The notes under the pieces were generated by a model that was not told the origin of the DNA, searched no databases, and was given only the letters and a program-made list of their open reading frames with translations. A DNA stretch of 64,000 bases from Ensifer adhaerens (lineage in GTDB: Bacteria > Pseudomonadota > Alphaproteobacteria > Rhizobiales > Rhizobiaceae): positions 432,001-496,000 of the forward strand of contig NZ_LGAP01000002.1 of assembly GCF_001270265.1 (NCBI RefSeq). Reading direction: 5' to 3'. Shown piece after piece: positions 17,573-27,390 of the stretch. The position numbers and the translations under genes were made by a program. Each line of letters starts with the position of its first letter. Position 1 is the first letter of the stretch.

Positions 17573-18571
17573 ATGAGCAAGGCAGAGACAATGACCAACG
17601 ACAATCGCATCTCCCGCCGGGACATTCTGGCTGGCGCTATGGGCGCAGCCGGTGCCGCCGCTGCGATCGCATCCGTTAGGCCCGCTTCGGCTGCCGAAAC
17701 CGCGACGCCCACGAGCAAGCCTGCTGGTGGCAACGCGTCCGGCAGCCGCATCATCACCCGCGATGGCGTCGAGATCTATTACAAGGACTGGGGGCACCGG
17801 GATGGCCCGGTGGTCGTGCTCAGCCACGGCTGGCCGCTGTCATCAGACAGCTGGGAGGCGCAGGCCTTCCATCTCGCCAACAACGGCTTCCGCGTCATCA
17901 CCCATGACCGTCGCGGCCATGGCCGCTCCTCGCAGCCGTGGGACGGCAACGACATGGATCACTATGCCGACGATCTCGCCGACCTGATCAATGCGCTCGA
18001 CCTGAAGGACATCTTCCTCGCCGGTTTCTCCACCGGCGGCGGCGAGATCACCCGTTATATCGGCCGCCATGGAACGAGCCGCGTCGCCAAGGCCGGGCTG
18101 ATCTCGGCGGTGCCGCCGCTGATGGTCAAGACCGACAGCAATCCTGGCGGCCTGCCGAAGGAGGTGTTCGACGGGTTGCAGGCGGCCAGCCTGAAGGATC
18201 GCTCCAAGCTCTATCGCGACATCGCCTCGGGTCCGTTCTTCGGCTTCAACCGGCCGGGCGCCGTCGCCTCGCAGGGCATGATCGACAGTTTCTGGCTGCA
18301 GGGCATGATGGGCGGGCACAAGAACACCTATGACTCGATCGTCGCCTTCTCGCAGACCGACTTTACCGAGGACCTGAAGACGTTCGACGTGCCGACACTG
18401 ATCATCCATGGCGACGACGACCAGATCGTGCCGATCGATGCCGCCGCCCGCGCCTCGAAGCAGCTGGTGCCGAGCGCCACTCTGAAGGTCTATCCCGGCG
18501 CCCCGCACGGGATCACCGACACCCACAAGGACCAGCTCAACGCCGACCTGCTGGAATTCGCTCGGTCGTAA
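17573..18571 (+). CDS. Tat-exported alpha/beta hydrolase (haloperoxidase/perhydrolase-like)
   Basis: 332-residue alpha/beta-hydrolase of the non-heme chloroperoxidase/arylesterase group. An N-terminal twin-arginine signal (ISRRDILAG, then an Ala-rich hydrophobic stretch to about residue 43) predicts export folded to the periplasm. The catalytic triad is visible: nucleophile Ser in GFSTGGG, Asp in HGDDDQIVP and His in PGAPHG; the oxyanion HGWPL loop is present. AAGGAG precedes the ATG. It is divergent from an OhrR-like regulator, so hydroperoxide-dependent expression is likely. Members can hydrolyse esters or form peracids from H2O2; which occurs here is unknown. Confidence 0.85.
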   Translation: MSKAETMTNDNRISRRDILAGAMGAAGAAAAIASVRPASAAETATPTSKPAGGNASGSRIITRDGVEIYYKDWGHRDGPVVVLSHGWPLSSDSWEAQAFHLANNGFRVITHDRRGHGRSSQPWDGNDMDHYADDLADLINALDLKDIFLAGFSTGGGEITRYIGRHGTSRVAKAGLISAVPPLMVKTDSNPGGLPKEVFDGLQAASLKDRSKLYRDIASGPFFGFNRPGAVASQGMIDSFWLQGMMGGHKNTYDSIVAFSQTDFTEDLKTFDVPTLIIHGDDDQIVPIDAAARASKQLVPSATLKVYPGAPHGITDTHKDQLNADLLEFARS

Positions 18572-18599
18572 CGTCTGAAGCTCGAAGGCCTGTATCAGG

Positions 18600-18625
18600 G
18601 AGGCGCTCATTGTGGCGCCTCTTTT
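18600..18625 (+). terminator. intrinsic terminator after the alpha/beta hydrolase
   Basis: Stem GAGGCGC / GCGCCTC with an 8-base loop, followed immediately by TTTT. It lies 29 bases after the hydrolase stop and separates it from the next gene. Confidence 0.75.
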
Positions 18626-18702
18626 CGTTGGCGTCGCCCGGGCTGACCGCCGCCGCCAATTCGTGCACTATCGCCGAACGATTCTGTTTCGGAGGTTGCC
18701 CC

Positions 18703-19677
18703 ATGAGTTCCAAGCCGCGCATTCTCGTCACCCGCCGTTGGCCCGAAGCGGTGGAGCGTGTGCTGGCCGATCGCTTTGACATGGCGTTCAACGGCAACGA
18801 TGTGGCGATGCCGGCGAATGCATTGGCACAGGCGCTTCGCGAATTCGATGCAGTGCTGCCGACGGTCTCCGACCGGTTGCCGGCAAATCTGTTCGACGGC
18901 GGCGGCATCAAGGCAAGGATCCTCGGCAACTATGGTGTCGGCTATAACCATATCGACGTTGCGGCGGCCAAGGCAGCCAATATCGTCGTCACCAATACGC
19001 CGGGCGTTCTGACCGATTGTACCGCCGATATCGCCATGACATTGCTATTGGCCGTTGCGCGGCGTGCGGGCGAGGGGGAGCGCCAGATCAGGGCGGGCGA
19101 ATGGACCGGCTGGCGACCGACTCACATGATCGGCAGCAAGGTGACCGGCAAGACGCTCGGCATCATCGGTTTCGGCCGGATCGGCAAGGCGATGGCAAAG
19201 CGCTGTCACTTTGGCTTCGACATGGAGGTGGTGTTCTACAACCGCTCGCCTATCGATGCGGCGGAAGCTGCACGCTACGGCGCACGTCAGCTCGATACCG
19301 TCGATGAGGTGCTGAAGGTCGCCGACTTCGTCTCGCTGCACTGCCCGGGTGGTGGCGAGAACCGGCACCTCATCAATGCCGAGCGGCTGGCGATGATGAA
19401 AAAAGGCGCCCACCTCGTCAACACTGCGCGCGGCGATGTGGTGGATGAGCCGGCGCTGATCGAGGCGCTGAAGAACGGGGTCATCAGAGGCGCCGGCCTC
19501 GACGTCTTCGAGGCGGAACCGAATGTCCCGGCCGGCCTGCGAGTGCTCGAGAACGTCGTTCTGCTGCCGCATCTCGGCAGTGCGACCGAGGAAACACGCG
19601 TCGCGATGGGCATGAAGGTGGTCGACAACATCACCGCCTTCTTCGACGGGCGTGAGCCACCGGATCGGGTGGCGTGA
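18703..19677 (+). CDS. D-2-hydroxyacid dehydrogenase (glyoxylate/hydroxypyruvate reductase type)
   Basis: Cytoplasmic NAD(P)H-dependent oxidoreductase, 324 residues. Seen: the NAD-binding GKTLGIIGFGRIGKAMAKR near 150-168, substrate-binding Arg in NTARGDVVDE, Glu in GLDVFEAEP, and catalytic His in LPHLGSAT. The start at 18703 has GGAGG eight bases upstream. The family includes GyaR/GhrB-type glyoxylate and hydroxypyruvate reductases. It stands alone between a terminator and the urease operon. Confidence 0.88.
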   Translation: MSSKPRILVTRRWPEAVERVLADRFDMAFNGNDVAMPANALAQALREFDAVLPTVSDRLPANLFDGGGIKARILGNYGVGYNHIDVAAAKAANIVVTNTPGVLTDCTADIAMTLLLAVARRAGEGERQIRAGEWTGWRPTHMIGSKVTGKTLGIIGFGRIGKAMAKRCHFGFDMEVVFYNRSPIDAAEAARYGARQLDTVDEVLKVADFVSLHCPGGGENRHLINAERLAMMKKGAHLVNTARGDVVDEPALIEALKNGVIRGAGLDVFEAEPNVPAGLRVLENVVLLPHLGSATEETRVAMGMKVVDNITAFFDGREPPDRVA

Positions 19678-19788
19678 GGACTTGGTCGCTCGTTGGGCAT
19701 TGATTGCTCATAAAGCGGTCACTCTGATGATTTTCTTTGCAAAACAATAGCTTGACTTGACGTCTCCGGATGCCGACGATGGCGACGG

Positions 19789-20628
19789 ATGAACATGAGC
19801 AATGCGGCAATCATCGCCCCGCAGCGGGCGTTCGGAAAAGGACGGCTGGTGGCCAAGGCGGCCGTCGGCCGAACGCGCATTGCCGAGCTTTACCAGGAAG
19901 GCTGCGCCAAGATTCGGCTGCCGAAAACCTTCGACGGTTCCATGGAGGCCGTTTTGATCAATTCGTCGGGCGGGCTGACCGGCGGTGATCGCATGGCCTG
20001 GAAGATCGAAGCCGGTGCGGCGACCGAGCTGACCGTCACCACGCAGGCCTGCGAGAAGATCTACAAGGCCAGTGCCGGCACGGTCGATGTCACGACACGC
20101 ATTGACGTGGCAGCCGGGGCGCGGGTCGAGTGGCTGCCGCAGGAGACGATCCTGTTCGATCGCGCATCGCTCACGCGCTCGCTTGACGTCGAGCTTGACG
20201 ACGGCGCAACATTTCTTGGCGTCGAAGCCGTGCTGCTCGGCCGCAAGGCCATGGGCGAGGCGATGCAGACTGGCCTCTTTCGCGATCGGTGGCGCATTCG
20301 CGTCGACGGCCGGTTGCTGCACGCTGAAAACCTGACCTTTGCCGACGATATCGCCGCCCTTGCAGCGCGCGCCGCGGTCCTCGGCGACAGGGTGGCCTTT
20401 GCGACGCTGTTTTATACCGGACCCGATTGCGAATTGCTGCTGCCACGACTGCGCGCACAGCTCGAAACGCAAGCTGGGGCCGGCGTCAGCCACGTCCAAG
20501 TCGGCGGTCGTGACAAGCTGGTTGCGCGCTTTGCAGCAGCGGACGGCTTCTCGCTCAGAAAAATCCTCATCCCGGTCATTTCGCACTTGCGCAAGCAAAC
20601 GACAGTGCCGAAAGTCTGGGTTCTCTAA
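19789..20628 (+). CDS. ureD: urease accessory protein UreD
   Basis: UreD (UreH) acts as the scaffold that docks on apo-urease and recruits UreF and UreG for nickel insertion. 279 residues, normal for the family. Characteristic stretches: [13 protein letters not shown] near 57-69, [11 protein letters not shown] near 84-94, and [12 protein letters not shown] near 114-125. The ATG at 19789 is followed by another at 19795; either may be used. First gene of the urease operon, and ureA follows 25 bases after its stop. Confidence 0.93.
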   Translation: MNMSNAAIIAPQRAFGKGRLVAKAAVGRTRIAELYQEGCAKIRLPKTFDGSMEAVLINSSGGLTGGDRMAWKIEAGAATELTVTTQACEKIYKASAGTVDVTTRIDVAAGARVEWLPQETILFDRASLTRSLDVELDDGATFLGVEAVLLGRKAMGEAMQTGLFRDRWRIRVDGRLLHAENLTFADDIAALAARAAVLGDRVAFATLFYTGPDCELLLPRLRAQLETQAGAGVSHVQVGGRDKLVARFAAADGFSLRKILIPVISHLRKQTTVPKVWVL

Positions 20629-20653
20629 TCCGCAATCAAACCGGTGGCGACGC

Positions 20654-20956
20654 ATGAATCTTACCCCGCGCGAAAAGGACAAGCTGTTGATTTCCATGGC
20701 CGCGATGGTTGCCCGCCGCCGCCTGGAGCGCGGCGTCAAGCTCAACCATCCCGAGGCGATCGCGCTGATTACCGACTTCGTCGTCGAAGGTGCGCGTGAC
20801 GGTCGATCGGTCGCGGAACTGATGGAAGCGGGGGCCCATGTGATCACCCGCGCGCAGGTGATGGAAGGCATTCCTGAAATGATCCACGACCTCCAGGTCG
20901 AGGCGACCTTCCCGGATGGCACCAAGCTTGTCACCGTGCACGAACCGATCCGCTGA
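20654..20956 (+). CDS. ureA: urease gamma subunit
   Basis: Structural gamma subunit of urease, 100 residues, the standard length. The N-terminus [20 protein letters not shown] and the [16 protein letters not shown] region are diagnostic. Forms the (alpha beta gamma)3 holoenzyme with UreB and UreC, hydrolysing urea to ammonia and carbamate. Confidence 0.97.
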   Translation: MNLTPREKDKLLISMAAMVARRRLERGVKLNHPEAIALITDFVVEGARDGRSVAELMEAGAHVITRAQVMEGIPEMIHDLQVEATFPDGTKLVTVHEPIR

Positions 20957-20968
20957 GGAGGCGAAGAG

Positions 20969-21223
20969 ATGCTGGCACTGCGCCCGAACTGCGAATGCTG
21001 CGACAAGGATCTGCCGCCCGACAGCCGCGAGGCGATGATCTGCACTTTCGAGTGTACCTTCTGCGTCGATTGCGTCGAAGGCACGCTCGGTGGCACCTGC
21101 CCGAACTGCGGCGGTGAGTTTACGCGCCGCCCGGTTCGCCCGGCCGCGCTGCTGGCAAAGTATCCGGCATCGACTGAACGGGTGCTGAAGCCGCAAGGCT
21201 GCGCCGGCGCCGACGCGGCCTGA
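20969..21223 (+). CDS. DUF1272 cysteine-rich protein in urease operon
   Basis: 84-residue protein with four Cys pairs, [21 protein letters not shown] and CPNCGGEF, a pattern expected for a small treble-clef or zinc-ribbon metal site. Family DUF1272 has no settled function. An AGGAGG lies upstream of the ATG. Its place between ureA and ureB, 12 bases after ureA and 16 before ureB, ties it to urease; a metal-handling role is possible but unproven. Confidence 0.85.
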   Translation: MLALRPNCECCDKDLPPDSREAMICTFECTFCVDCVEGTLGGTCPNCGGEFTRRPVRPAALLAKYPASTERVLKPQGCAGADAA

Positions 21224-21239
21224 CAGGGGAGAGGGACAG

Positions 21240-21551
21240 ATGATTCCAGGGGAAATCATTGCCGCAAGCGGCGATATCGAGCTCAATCACGGCCTTGAGA
21301 CGGTGACGATCGAGGTCTCCAACACCGGCGACCGACCGGTGCAGGTTGGCAGCCACTATCATTTTGCCGAAACCAATGCCGGGCTCGACTTCGACCGCAG
21401 CGCTGCCCATGGCAAGCGGCTCGACATTCCCGCAGGCACCGCCGTTCGTTTCGAGCCGGGACAGACGCGGCAAGTGACACTGATCCCGCTTTCGGGCAAA
21501 CGCGAGGTTTATGGTTTCCGCCAGCAGGTCATGGGAAAGCTAGAGGGATGA
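21240..21551 (+). CDS. ureB: urease beta subunit
   Basis: Structural beta subunit, 103 residues. Begins [16 protein letters not shown] and contains [11 protein letters not shown] and KREVYGF, all standard. It overlaps the following LprI-like gene by four bases (ATGA at 21548), so that gene is co-translated with urease. Confidence 0.96.
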   Translation: MIPGEIIAASGDIELNHGLETVTIEVSNTGDRPVQVGSHYHFAETNAGLDFDRSAAHGKRLDIPAGTAVRFEPGQTRQVTLIPLSGKREVYGFRQQVMGKLEG

Positions 21552-21970
21552 TGACGCGAACGACACTTATCGCAGGCGCCTTGCTGCTTGCGGCCATGCC
21601 CGCCCTGGCGCAGGAGGACGATGTCGATTGCGCCAATGCGATGACGCAGGCGGATATGAACATCTGCTCCAACAAGGATTATGAGGCGGCCGATGCCGAA
21701 CTCAACACGGTCTACAAGCTGACCGTTGCGGCGATGCGGGCCAAGGACAAGGACTTTGGAGACATCAGCGCCGACTATGTCGGTGCGGAGGAGACGTTGA
21801 AAAAAGCGCAGCGTGCCTGGATCGGCTACCGTGACGGCCAGTGCGAGCTTGCCGGCTTCGAAGCGCGCGGCGGATCGATGGAGCCGGCGCTGGTGTCCGG
21901 TTGCCTGGCGCAATTGACCACGGCACGGACCAAGGAACTCAAACAACTGCTCGAGCCCACAGAGAACTGA
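21548..21970 (+). CDS. exported LprI/DUF1311-like protein
   Basis: 140-residue protein with a signal peptide (about residues 1-21, cleavage after ALA) and a lysozyme-inhibitor-LprI-like (DUF1311) domain. Four Cys in the mature part fit the family's disulfides; the typical QAQRAW-type motif appears as [14 protein letters not shown]. Coupled to ureB by an ATGA overlap. DUF1311 proteins elsewhere bind lysozyme or have unknown envelope roles; why one sits in a urease operon is unclear. Confidence 0.8.
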   Translation: MMTRTTLIAGALLLAAMPALAQEDDVDCANAMTQADMNICSNKDYEAADAELNTVYKLTVAAMRAKDKDFGDISADYVGAEETLKKAQRAWIGYRDGQCELAGFEARGGSMEPALVSGCLAQLTTARTKELKQLLEPTEN

Positions 21971-21975
21971 CCCAG

Positions 21976-22620
21976 ATGTCTCGCCGCACCATCATGATCG
22001 TGGGGAACGGAGAGCTGCCGGACGGCGCTGCCGCAACGATCGATGCGGCCGATATCGTCATCCGCTTCAACGATTGCCGTTCCGTCGGCGCCGGCGGGAT
22101 GAGGACCGATATCGTCGCCGTCTGCAACACGGGCCGGCCGGCGTTTGCCATGCTCGGCGGCGGGCGCTGGAAGAACAGCGCCCCTGTGCGACAGGCGCGC
22201 GAGATCTGGAGCGTGCGTTCGGCTGAGAAGTTTGCCGGCATGCGCGCGGCATTGGCCGAAACGCACCCGGACCTCGATGATTTCTGTGACGACTACACGG
22301 CCGGTTTCGAGAGTTTTGCGGTGTCGACCGGTCGGGCTCATCGGGTCATCTCCAGCGCGTCTCATGAGCGGTTGGACCGGGATTTGTCCCGGTTTGCGCC
22401 CGCGCCTTATGTGGTGCCGTCGAGCGGCATGGTGGTGATCGCCGACGTGCTGTCCGGCTTTGCAGCACCTGACGATGATGTCGTTCTTGCCGGTTTCGGC
22501 CATGCCGGTTGGGCGTTGCATCCCTTCGCTGCCGAGCGGCAGTTCGTCGACGCTCTTGTTGCCGAACGCCGTCTTCGTCGTCTTTCCCCTTCTTCTTCAG
22601 ACTTGTCCCAAGGAGCCTGA
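21976..22620 (+). CDS. urease-operon accessory protein with GT29 sialyltransferase-like motifs
   Basis: 214-residue cytoplasmic protein. The N-terminal [10 protein letters not shown]...[13 protein letters not shown] resembles the L sialylmotif of GT29 sialyltransferases (VGN-G, ID-D-V-R-N). Near residue 140, [14 protein letters not shown] with [10 protein letters not shown] resembles the S motif and motif III, and HPFAAE fits the H-x4-E motif VS. It lies five bases after the LprI-like gene and five before ureC. Rhizobial relatives are commonly labelled 'urease operon accessory protein'. No signal peptide is visible, so any glycosyl transfer would be cytosolic. Donor and acceptor are unknown, and loss of catalysis is possible. 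Confidence 0.7.
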   Translation: MSRRTIMIVGNGELPDGAAATIDAADIVIRFNDCRSVGAGGMRTDIVAVCNTGRPAFAMLGGGRWKNSAPVRQAREIWSVRSAEKFAGMRAALAETHPDLDDFCDDYTAGFESFAVSTGRAHRVISSASHERLDRDLSRFAPAPYVVPSSGMVVIADVLSGFAAPDDDVVLAGFGHAGWALHPFAAERQFVDALVAERRLRRLSPSSSDLSQGA

Positions 22621-22624
22621 GCCC

Positions 22625-24337
22625 ATGCCCTACAAGATGTCGCGCGCGGCCTATGCCAACATGTTCGGCCCGACGGTCGGCGACAAGGTTCGGCTCGCCG
22701 ATACGGAACTGTTCATCGAGGTGGAGAAGGACTTCACCACCTATGGCGAGGAAGTGAAATTCGGCGGCGGCAAGGTCATCCGCGACGGCATGGGCCAAAG
22801 CCAGGTGACGCGTGCGGCGGGTGCCGTCGATACGGTGATCACCAACGCGCTGATCGTCGATCACTGGGGCATCGTCAAGGCGGATATCGGGCTCAGGGAC
22901 GGGCGCATCGCGGCGATCGGCAAGGCCGGTAATCCCGACATGCAGCCTGGTGTGACGATCATCGTCGGCCCCGGCACCGAGGTGATTGCCGGCGAAGGCA
23001 AGATCGTCACCGCCGGCGGCATGGACAGCCACATCCACTTCATCTGCCCGCAGCAGATCGAGGAAGCGCTGATGAGCGGGCTCACCTGCATGCTTGGCGG
23101 TGGCACGGGTCCTGCGCATGGGACGCTCGCAACCACCTGCACGCCTGGCCCGTGGCATCTCGCCCGCATGATCGAGGCGGCGGACGCCTTCCCGATGAAC
23201 CTTGCCTTTGCCGGCAAAGGCAATGCCTCGTTGCCGGGCGCGCTGGTCGAAATGGTGCTTGCGGGCGCCACGTCGCTGAAGCTGCACGAGGACTGGGGCT
23301 CGACGCCGGCCGCCGTCGACTGCTGCCTTGGTGTCGCCGACGAATACGACGTGCAGGTGATGATCCACACCGATACGCTGAACGAGAGTGGCCTCGTCGA
23401 GGACACGATCGCGGCGATCAAGGGCCGCACGATCCATGCCTTCCACACGGAAGGGGCAGGTGGGGGGCATGCGCCCGACATCATCAAGATCTGCGGCCAG
23501 CCGAACGTCATTCCATCGTCGACCAATCCGACGAGGCCCTACACCAAGAACACGCTGGCGGAACACCTCGACATGCTGATGGTCTGCCATCACCTGTCGC
23601 CGTCGATCCCCGAGGATATCGCTTTCGCCGAAAGCCGGATCCGCAAGGAGACGATCGCCGCCGAAGACATCCTGCATGATATCGGCGCCTTCTCGATCAT
23701 TTCGTCCGACAGCCAGGCGATGGGACGCGTCGGCGAGGTGGCGATCCGCACCTGGCAGACGGCCGACAAGATGAAGCGCCAGCGCGGAGCGCTGCCGCAG
23801 GAAAGCGGCGACAACGACAATTTCCGGGTCAAGCGCTATATTGCCAAATACACGATCAACCCGGCGATCGCTCATGGCCTCAGCCATGAGATCGGTTCGC
23901 TCGAAGTCGGCAAGCGTGCCGACCTCGTCCTCTGGAACCCCGCCTTCTTCGGCGTGAAGCCCGATATGGTGCTGATCGGCGGAACGATCGCTGCAGCGCC
24001 GATGGGTGACCCCAATGCATCGATCCCGACGCCGCAGCCGGTGCATTACCGACCGATGTTCGGCGCCTATGGCAAGAGCCGGACGAATTCCTCCGTCACC
24101 TTCGTATCGCAGGCCTCGCTCGATGCGGGGCTCGCGGCGAGGCTCGGCGTCGCCAAGCAACTCGTTGCCGTCAAGAACACCCGCGGCGGCATCGGCAAGG
24201 CGTCGATGATCCACAACAACCTGACGCCGCATGTGGAGGTCGATCCGGAGACCTACGAAGTGCGAGCCGACGGCGAGCTTCTCACCTGCGAGCCGGCGAC
24301 CGTTCTGCCGATGGCGCAACGCTATTTCCTGTTCTGA
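22625..24337 (+). CDS. ureC: urease alpha subunit (catalytic)
   Basis: Catalytic alpha subunit, 570 residues, the usual length. Nickel ligands and active-site segments are seen: HIHFI, the carbamylated Lys219 in [30 protein letters not shown], and the flap CHHL motif ([12 protein letters not shown]). The start at 22625 ([17 protein letters not shown]) is standard; the frame is open further upstream but that part overlaps the preceding gene. Apparently fully active. Confidence 0.98.
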   Translation: MPYKMSRAAYANMFGPTVGDKVRLADTELFIEVEKDFTTYGEEVKFGGGKVIRDGMGQSQVTRAAGAVDTVITNALIVDHWGIVKADIGLRDGRIAAIGKAGNPDMQPGVTIIVGPGTEVIAGEGKIVTAGGMDSHIHFICPQQIEEALMSGLTCMLGGGTGPAHGTLATTCTPGPWHLARMIEAADAFPMNLAFAGKGNASLPGALVEMVLAGATSLKLHEDWGSTPAAVDCCLGVADEYDVQVMIHTDTLNESGLVEDTIAAIKGRTIHAFHTEGAGGGHAPDIIKICGQPNVIPSSTNPTRPYTKNTLAEHLDMLMVCHHLSPSIPEDIAFAESRIRKETIAAEDILHDIGAFSIISSDSQAMGRVGEVAIRTWQTADKMKRQRGALPQESGDNDNFRVKRYIAKYTINPAIAHGLSHEIGSLEVGKRADLVLWNPAFFGVKPDMVLIGGTIAAAPMGDPNASIPTPQPVHYRPMFGAYGKSRTNSSVTFVSQASLDAGLAARLGVAKQLVAVKNTRGGIGKASMIHNNLTPHVEVDPETYEVRADGELLTCEPATVLPMAQRYFLF

Positions 24338-24349
24338 GCGGCAAACGCA

Positions 24350-25051
24350 TTGTCTCGAAAAAACGGCAGCTGGCGGGTCCTCAAGTGGGCCGCATACGGA
24401 CTGCTGGGCCTTGTCCTGGCTGTCGTTCTCGGAACGATCGTCCCACGGCCGCTGCTGCCGAAGACGGCCACGGCCGCTGCGGTTGCGTCGGCTGAAGCCG
24501 GCGAGCGTATCCTGATCCTTTCCGGCCCGATCCACACTGATATCGCCATCCCGCTCAATGAGGAGACCCGGGCCCGGTTCGCCTTCGCCGGCGAGGCGGG
24601 CGTGCCTCTCGATCACCCGCAGGCGCGATGGTTGATCTTCGGCTGGGGCGGTCGCTCGTTTTACCTGGAAACGCCGACATGGTCGGAGCTGAAGCCGATG
24701 CCGGTCGTAAGGGCGCTGACGCTCGACCGCTCGGTCATGCATGTGGATATCGCCGGGGCAATCGTCGAACCCCAGCCTTCGGTCGAAAGCGTCGATCTCG
24801 AGCGTACCGAGTTCGAGACGCTCATGACGTTCATCTCTGAAAGCTTTGCCAGGAACGGCAGCGCCGTCGTTCCAGTCGGGGGCTTTTCCTATGGCTATGC
24901 CGACCGCTTCTTCGAGGCGGAGGGCACGTTCAATGCACTGTTCGGATGCAACACCTGGACGGCGCAGGCTCTGAGAGAAGCCGGATTGCAGACGGGGTTC
25001 TGGAGCCCCTTGCCTTCCACCCTCGGCCTGTCCTTGCGGCTCCACAACTGA
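24350..25051 (+). CDS. DUF2459 (TIGR02117-type) urease-region membrane-anchored protein
   Basis: 233-residue protein with one N-terminal transmembrane segment (about 12-30) and a periplasmic DUF2459 domain (ILSGPIHTDIAIPLN, WGGRSFYLETP, FGCNTWTAQAL). The TIGR02117 group is known for association with urease genes and carries a conserved Cys/His pair seen here (GCNTW, GPIHTD), which could be catalytic (papain-like), though function is unassigned. The start is a TTG 12 bases after ureC; no ATG or GTG gives the complete anchor, so a rare start is likely. Confidence 0.8.
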   Translation: MSRKNGSWRVLKWAAYGLLGLVLAVVLGTIVPRPLLPKTATAAAVASAEAGERILILSGPIHTDIAIPLNEETRARFAFAGEAGVPLDHPQARWLIFGWGGRSFYLETPTWSELKPMPVVRALTLDRSVMHVDIAGAIVEPQPSVESVDLERTEFETLMTFISESFARNGSAVVPVGGFSYGYADRFFEAEGTFNALFGCNTWTAQALREAGLQTGFWSPLPSTLGLSLRLHN

Positions 25052-25243
25052 GACATTGTCGGGCTTGATGCGACACCATCACAGGCATGCGTCGGTCGCA
25101 TGCCTGCCATGCATGGGCGTGAATCGAAGCCTTTCGTGCTGCACCGCAGCGGAATTTCCGGTAGGAAGCGGGCTGATATTTCCGATCACGACTGTTCTCC
25201 CAAGACCGCTCGCGATCGAGTGCCTGCACTGAAGGAGATGACC

Positions 25244-25783
25244 ATGCTCGGCAGAAAAGTACCCTCCGTAACGTTCCGCACCCGCGTTCGCGATGAAGCC
25301 GTCGGCGGCTCCAACCCGTTCCGTTGGCAGGACGTTTCCTCCGACGACTATTTCGTCGGCAAGCGCGTCGTGCTGTTTTCGCTGCCGGGCGCCTTCACGC
25401 CCACCTGCTCGACCTTCCAGTTGCCCGACTTCGAAAAGCTGACGGCCGAGTTCAGCGCCGAAGGCGTTGACGAAATCTATTGCATCTCGGTCAACGACGC
25501 CTTCGTGATGAACGCTTGGGGCAAGTCGCAGAACCTCGCAAACGTCAAGCTGATCCCGGATGGTTCGGGCGAGTTCACCCGCAAGATGGGCATGCTTGTC
25601 GCCAAGGACAATCTCGGCTTCGGCATGCGCTCCTGGCGCTACGCCGCCGTTGTCAACAACGGTGTCGTCGAGCAGTGGTTCGAAGAAGAAGGCTATTCCG
25701 ACAATTGCGACAGCGATCCCTACGGCGTTTCCTCGCCGCAGAACATTCTCGAAACGCTGAAGTCGCAGAAGCTCGCCGCCTGA
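25244..25783 (+). CDS. peroxiredoxin (Prx5-like, thiol peroxidase)
   Basis: 179-residue peroxiredoxin. The peroxidatic Cys55 lies in LPGAFTPTCSTFQLPDFE; further family segments are CISVNDAFVMNAWGK and DNLGFGMRSWRYAAVV. Reduces H2O2 and alkyl hydroperoxides with thiol reductants. The start at 25244 follows GAAGGAG by six bases; the ATG at 25238 overlaps that site. It lies 192 bases after the DUF2459 gene, in which gap no other gene is seen, and is followed by a large nested hairpin, so it may form its own unit within the urease cluster. Confidence 0.9.
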   Translation: MLGRKVPSVTFRTRVRDEAVGGSNPFRWQDVSSDDYFVGKRVVLFSLPGAFTPTCSTFQLPDFEKLTAEFSAEGVDEIYCISVNDAFVMNAWGKSQNLANVKLIPDGSGEFTRKMGMLVAKDNLGFGMRSWRYAAVVNNGVVEQWFEEEGYSDNCDSDPYGVSSPQNILETLKSQKLAA

Positions 25784-25810
25784 TCGGGCCGACGGACTAA
25801 CCGATTTTTG

Positions 25811-25886
25811 AAACCCCCGTGCGCGCGCCAGGCCCATGGAAAATCCTACGGATTTTCGGGCCTGGTGCTAGCACCGGGGTTTTTTC
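25811..25886 (+). repeat. nested palindromic element / terminator after peroxiredoxin
   Basis: Three coaxial stems: the outer AAACCCCCGTGC (25811-25822) with GCACCGGGGTTT (one mismatch, 25871-25882); CCAGGCCC (25828-25835) with GGGCCTGG (25858-25865); and GAAAATCC with GGATTTTC around a TAC loop (25839-25857). A T-run (25880-25885) follows the outer stem, so it can terminate transcription rightward. The arrangement looks like a mobile rhizobial palindromic unit inserted in a terminator. Confidence 0.7.
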
Positions 25887-25924
25887 TTGCTACACTGACC
25901 AGCGAAAAAGATGTCGAGGGTTCA

Positions 25925-26221
25925 ATGGTTTACATTATCGCATATCTGACGGCTCACCCGGGCAAAGGCGCGGACGTGTTGCCACTAGCCGGCCCCTTGA
26001 TCGAGGCGACGCGGCGGGAAGCGGGCTGCATCAGCTACGAGCTCTATCAAAAGCCTGCTGACCCCGACACGCTGGTGTTTGTTGAAACCTGGAAGGACAA
26101 GGCTGCGGTCGATGCGCATTTCGCCGAGCCGCATCTGAAGGCTTTCCAGGCCGCAATGGCAGACCTGCTGATCGAAGCGCGCATCGAACTCGTTCATCCG
26201 GAAAAGGTCGAGGTGCTCTGA
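25925..26221 (+). CDS. antibiotic biosynthesis monooxygenase (ABM)-fold protein
   Basis: 98-residue ferredoxin-like alpha+beta barrel protein of the YgiN/ABM group ([51 protein letters not shown]). Relatives act as quinol monooxygenases or as small ligand-binding proteins, so the reaction is uncertain. The ATG at 25925 follows GAGG; the longer in-frame extension to 25808 runs through the hairpin and is rejected. It is one base before ureE and so likely co-transcribed with ureEFG. Confidence 0.85.
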   Translation: MVYIIAYLTAHPGKGADVLPLAGPLIEATRREAGCISYELYQKPADPDTLVFVETWKDKAAVDAHFAEPHLKAFQAAMADLLIEARIELVHPEKVEVL

Positions 26222-26222
26222 C

Positions 26223-26696
26223 ATGCCCTATCGCTCGACCGAGGTGCTCTCGCCCGGACCCAAGGACAAGGCGCCGTTGCACAGCGTCATCTTGGCCCAT
26301 GATGCGCGACATCTGCGCCGCAAGCTGCTGCATCTCGAAAACGATGATGTGGTCATGCTTGACCTGAAGGAAGCGGCGATGCTGGCCGATGGTGACCTGC
26401 TCGTGCTGGAAGGCGGCGGCTATATCCGCATCGTCGCCGCACCCGAAGCGCTTTACGAGATCCGCCCACGCGATCCGTTGCACCTGGTCGAACTGGCCTG
26501 GCATCTGGGCAACCGCCACCTCCCGGCCCAGATCGAGACGAACCGCATTCTGATTTCCCGCGATCCGGTCATTCGGGCGATGCTCGAGGGGCTGGGTGCC
26601 ACGGTCGTCGACGTTTCCGAGCCGTTCCAACCGCTGCGCGGCGCCTATCACGCGGCCGGCGGCCACGATCATGGCCATCATCATAACCATGGCTGA
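26223..26696 (+). CDS. ureE: urease nickel metallochaperone UreE
   Basis: 157-residue UreE that brings Ni(II) to the UreD-F-G complex. The family fold is recognisable ([15 protein letters not shown] near 97-111, with the conserved metal-binding His in GNRH). The C-terminal tail [12 protein letters not shown] is a His-rich nickel store. The ureF start codon lies inside the codons for that tail (8-base overlap, 26689-26696), coupling the two genes. Confidence 0.95.
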   Translation: MPYRSTEVLSPGPKDKAPLHSVILAHDARHLRRKLLHLENDDVVMLDLKEAAMLADGDLLVLEGGGYIRIVAAPEALYEIRPRDPLHLVELAWHLGNRHLPAQIETNRILISRDPVIRAMLEGLGATVVDVSEPFQPLRGAYHAAGGHDHGHHHNHG

Positions 26697-27360
26697 ACGG
26701 GTCGATACGCAGGCGCTGCTTCGCCTCGTGACCTGGCTGTCGCCGGCCTTCCCCGTCGGTGCCTTCTCCTATTCGAATGGGTTGGAACAGGCGGTTCACG
26801 ACGGCCATGTAACAGATGCCGAAAGCCTGCGATTGTGGCTGGAGACGCTTCTGCGCCACGGATCCGGGTGGAACGATGCAGTGCTTCTGGCCGAAGCCTA
26901 TCGAGCCTTCGACGATCCTGCGCGGCTTGCTTTGGTCATCGAGCTTGCCGAGTCGATGGCGGCAAGCCGTGAGCGGCACATGGAAACCATGTTGCAGGGC
27001 GAGGCTTTTCTCGCAGCGGCGCGGCATTGGCCGCATCCTGTGCTAGATCGGCTGGGTGACGGCGTCGCCTATCCCGTCGCCGTCGGTGCAGTTGCAGGTG
27101 CCCATGCCACCGGCCTCGAGCCGGCGATCGCCGCCTATCTCCATGCATCCGTTTCGAATGCGATATCGGTGGCGATCCGCTGCGGCGTCACCGGTCAGCG
27201 CGATGGCGTCGGCCTGGTTGCGGCGCTGGAGCCGACGATCGCTGCAGTGGCGCGCGAAGCGGAGGCTGCGTCGCTGGAAAACCTTGGCTCGGCTACGATA
27301 ACAGCCGATATTTCATCTCTCAGACACGAGACCCTGCATTCGCGGCTTTTCCGCTCTTAA
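26689..27360 (+). CDS. ureF: urease accessory protein UreF
   Basis: 223-residue all-helical UreF that bridges UreD and UreG and gates GTP-dependent nickel delivery. Diagnostic segments: [21 protein letters not shown] near 16-36 and the C-terminal [15 protein letters not shown]. The start at 26689 gives the standard N-terminus; the open frame further upstream is within ureE. A palindromic repeat of about 70 bases separates it from ureG. Confidence 0.95.
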   Translation: MAERVDTQALLRLVTWLSPAFPVGAFSYSNGLEQAVHDGHVTDAESLRLWLETLLRHGSGWNDAVLLAEAYRAFDDPARLALVIELAESMAASRERHMETMLQGEAFLAAARHWPHPVLDRLGDGVAYPVAVGAVAGAHATGLEPAIAAYLHASVSNAISVAIRCGVTGQRDGVGLVAALEPTIAAVAREAEAASLENLGSATITADISSLRHETLHSRLFRS

Positions 27361-27390
27361 AGTGCGCCGCGATCTTTCAGATTCGCTTGA

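Noticed and set aside
22346-25045. 899-codon open frame antisense to ureC and neighbours
   Set aside because: Same shadow effect; it crosses several well-supported genes and resembles no family.
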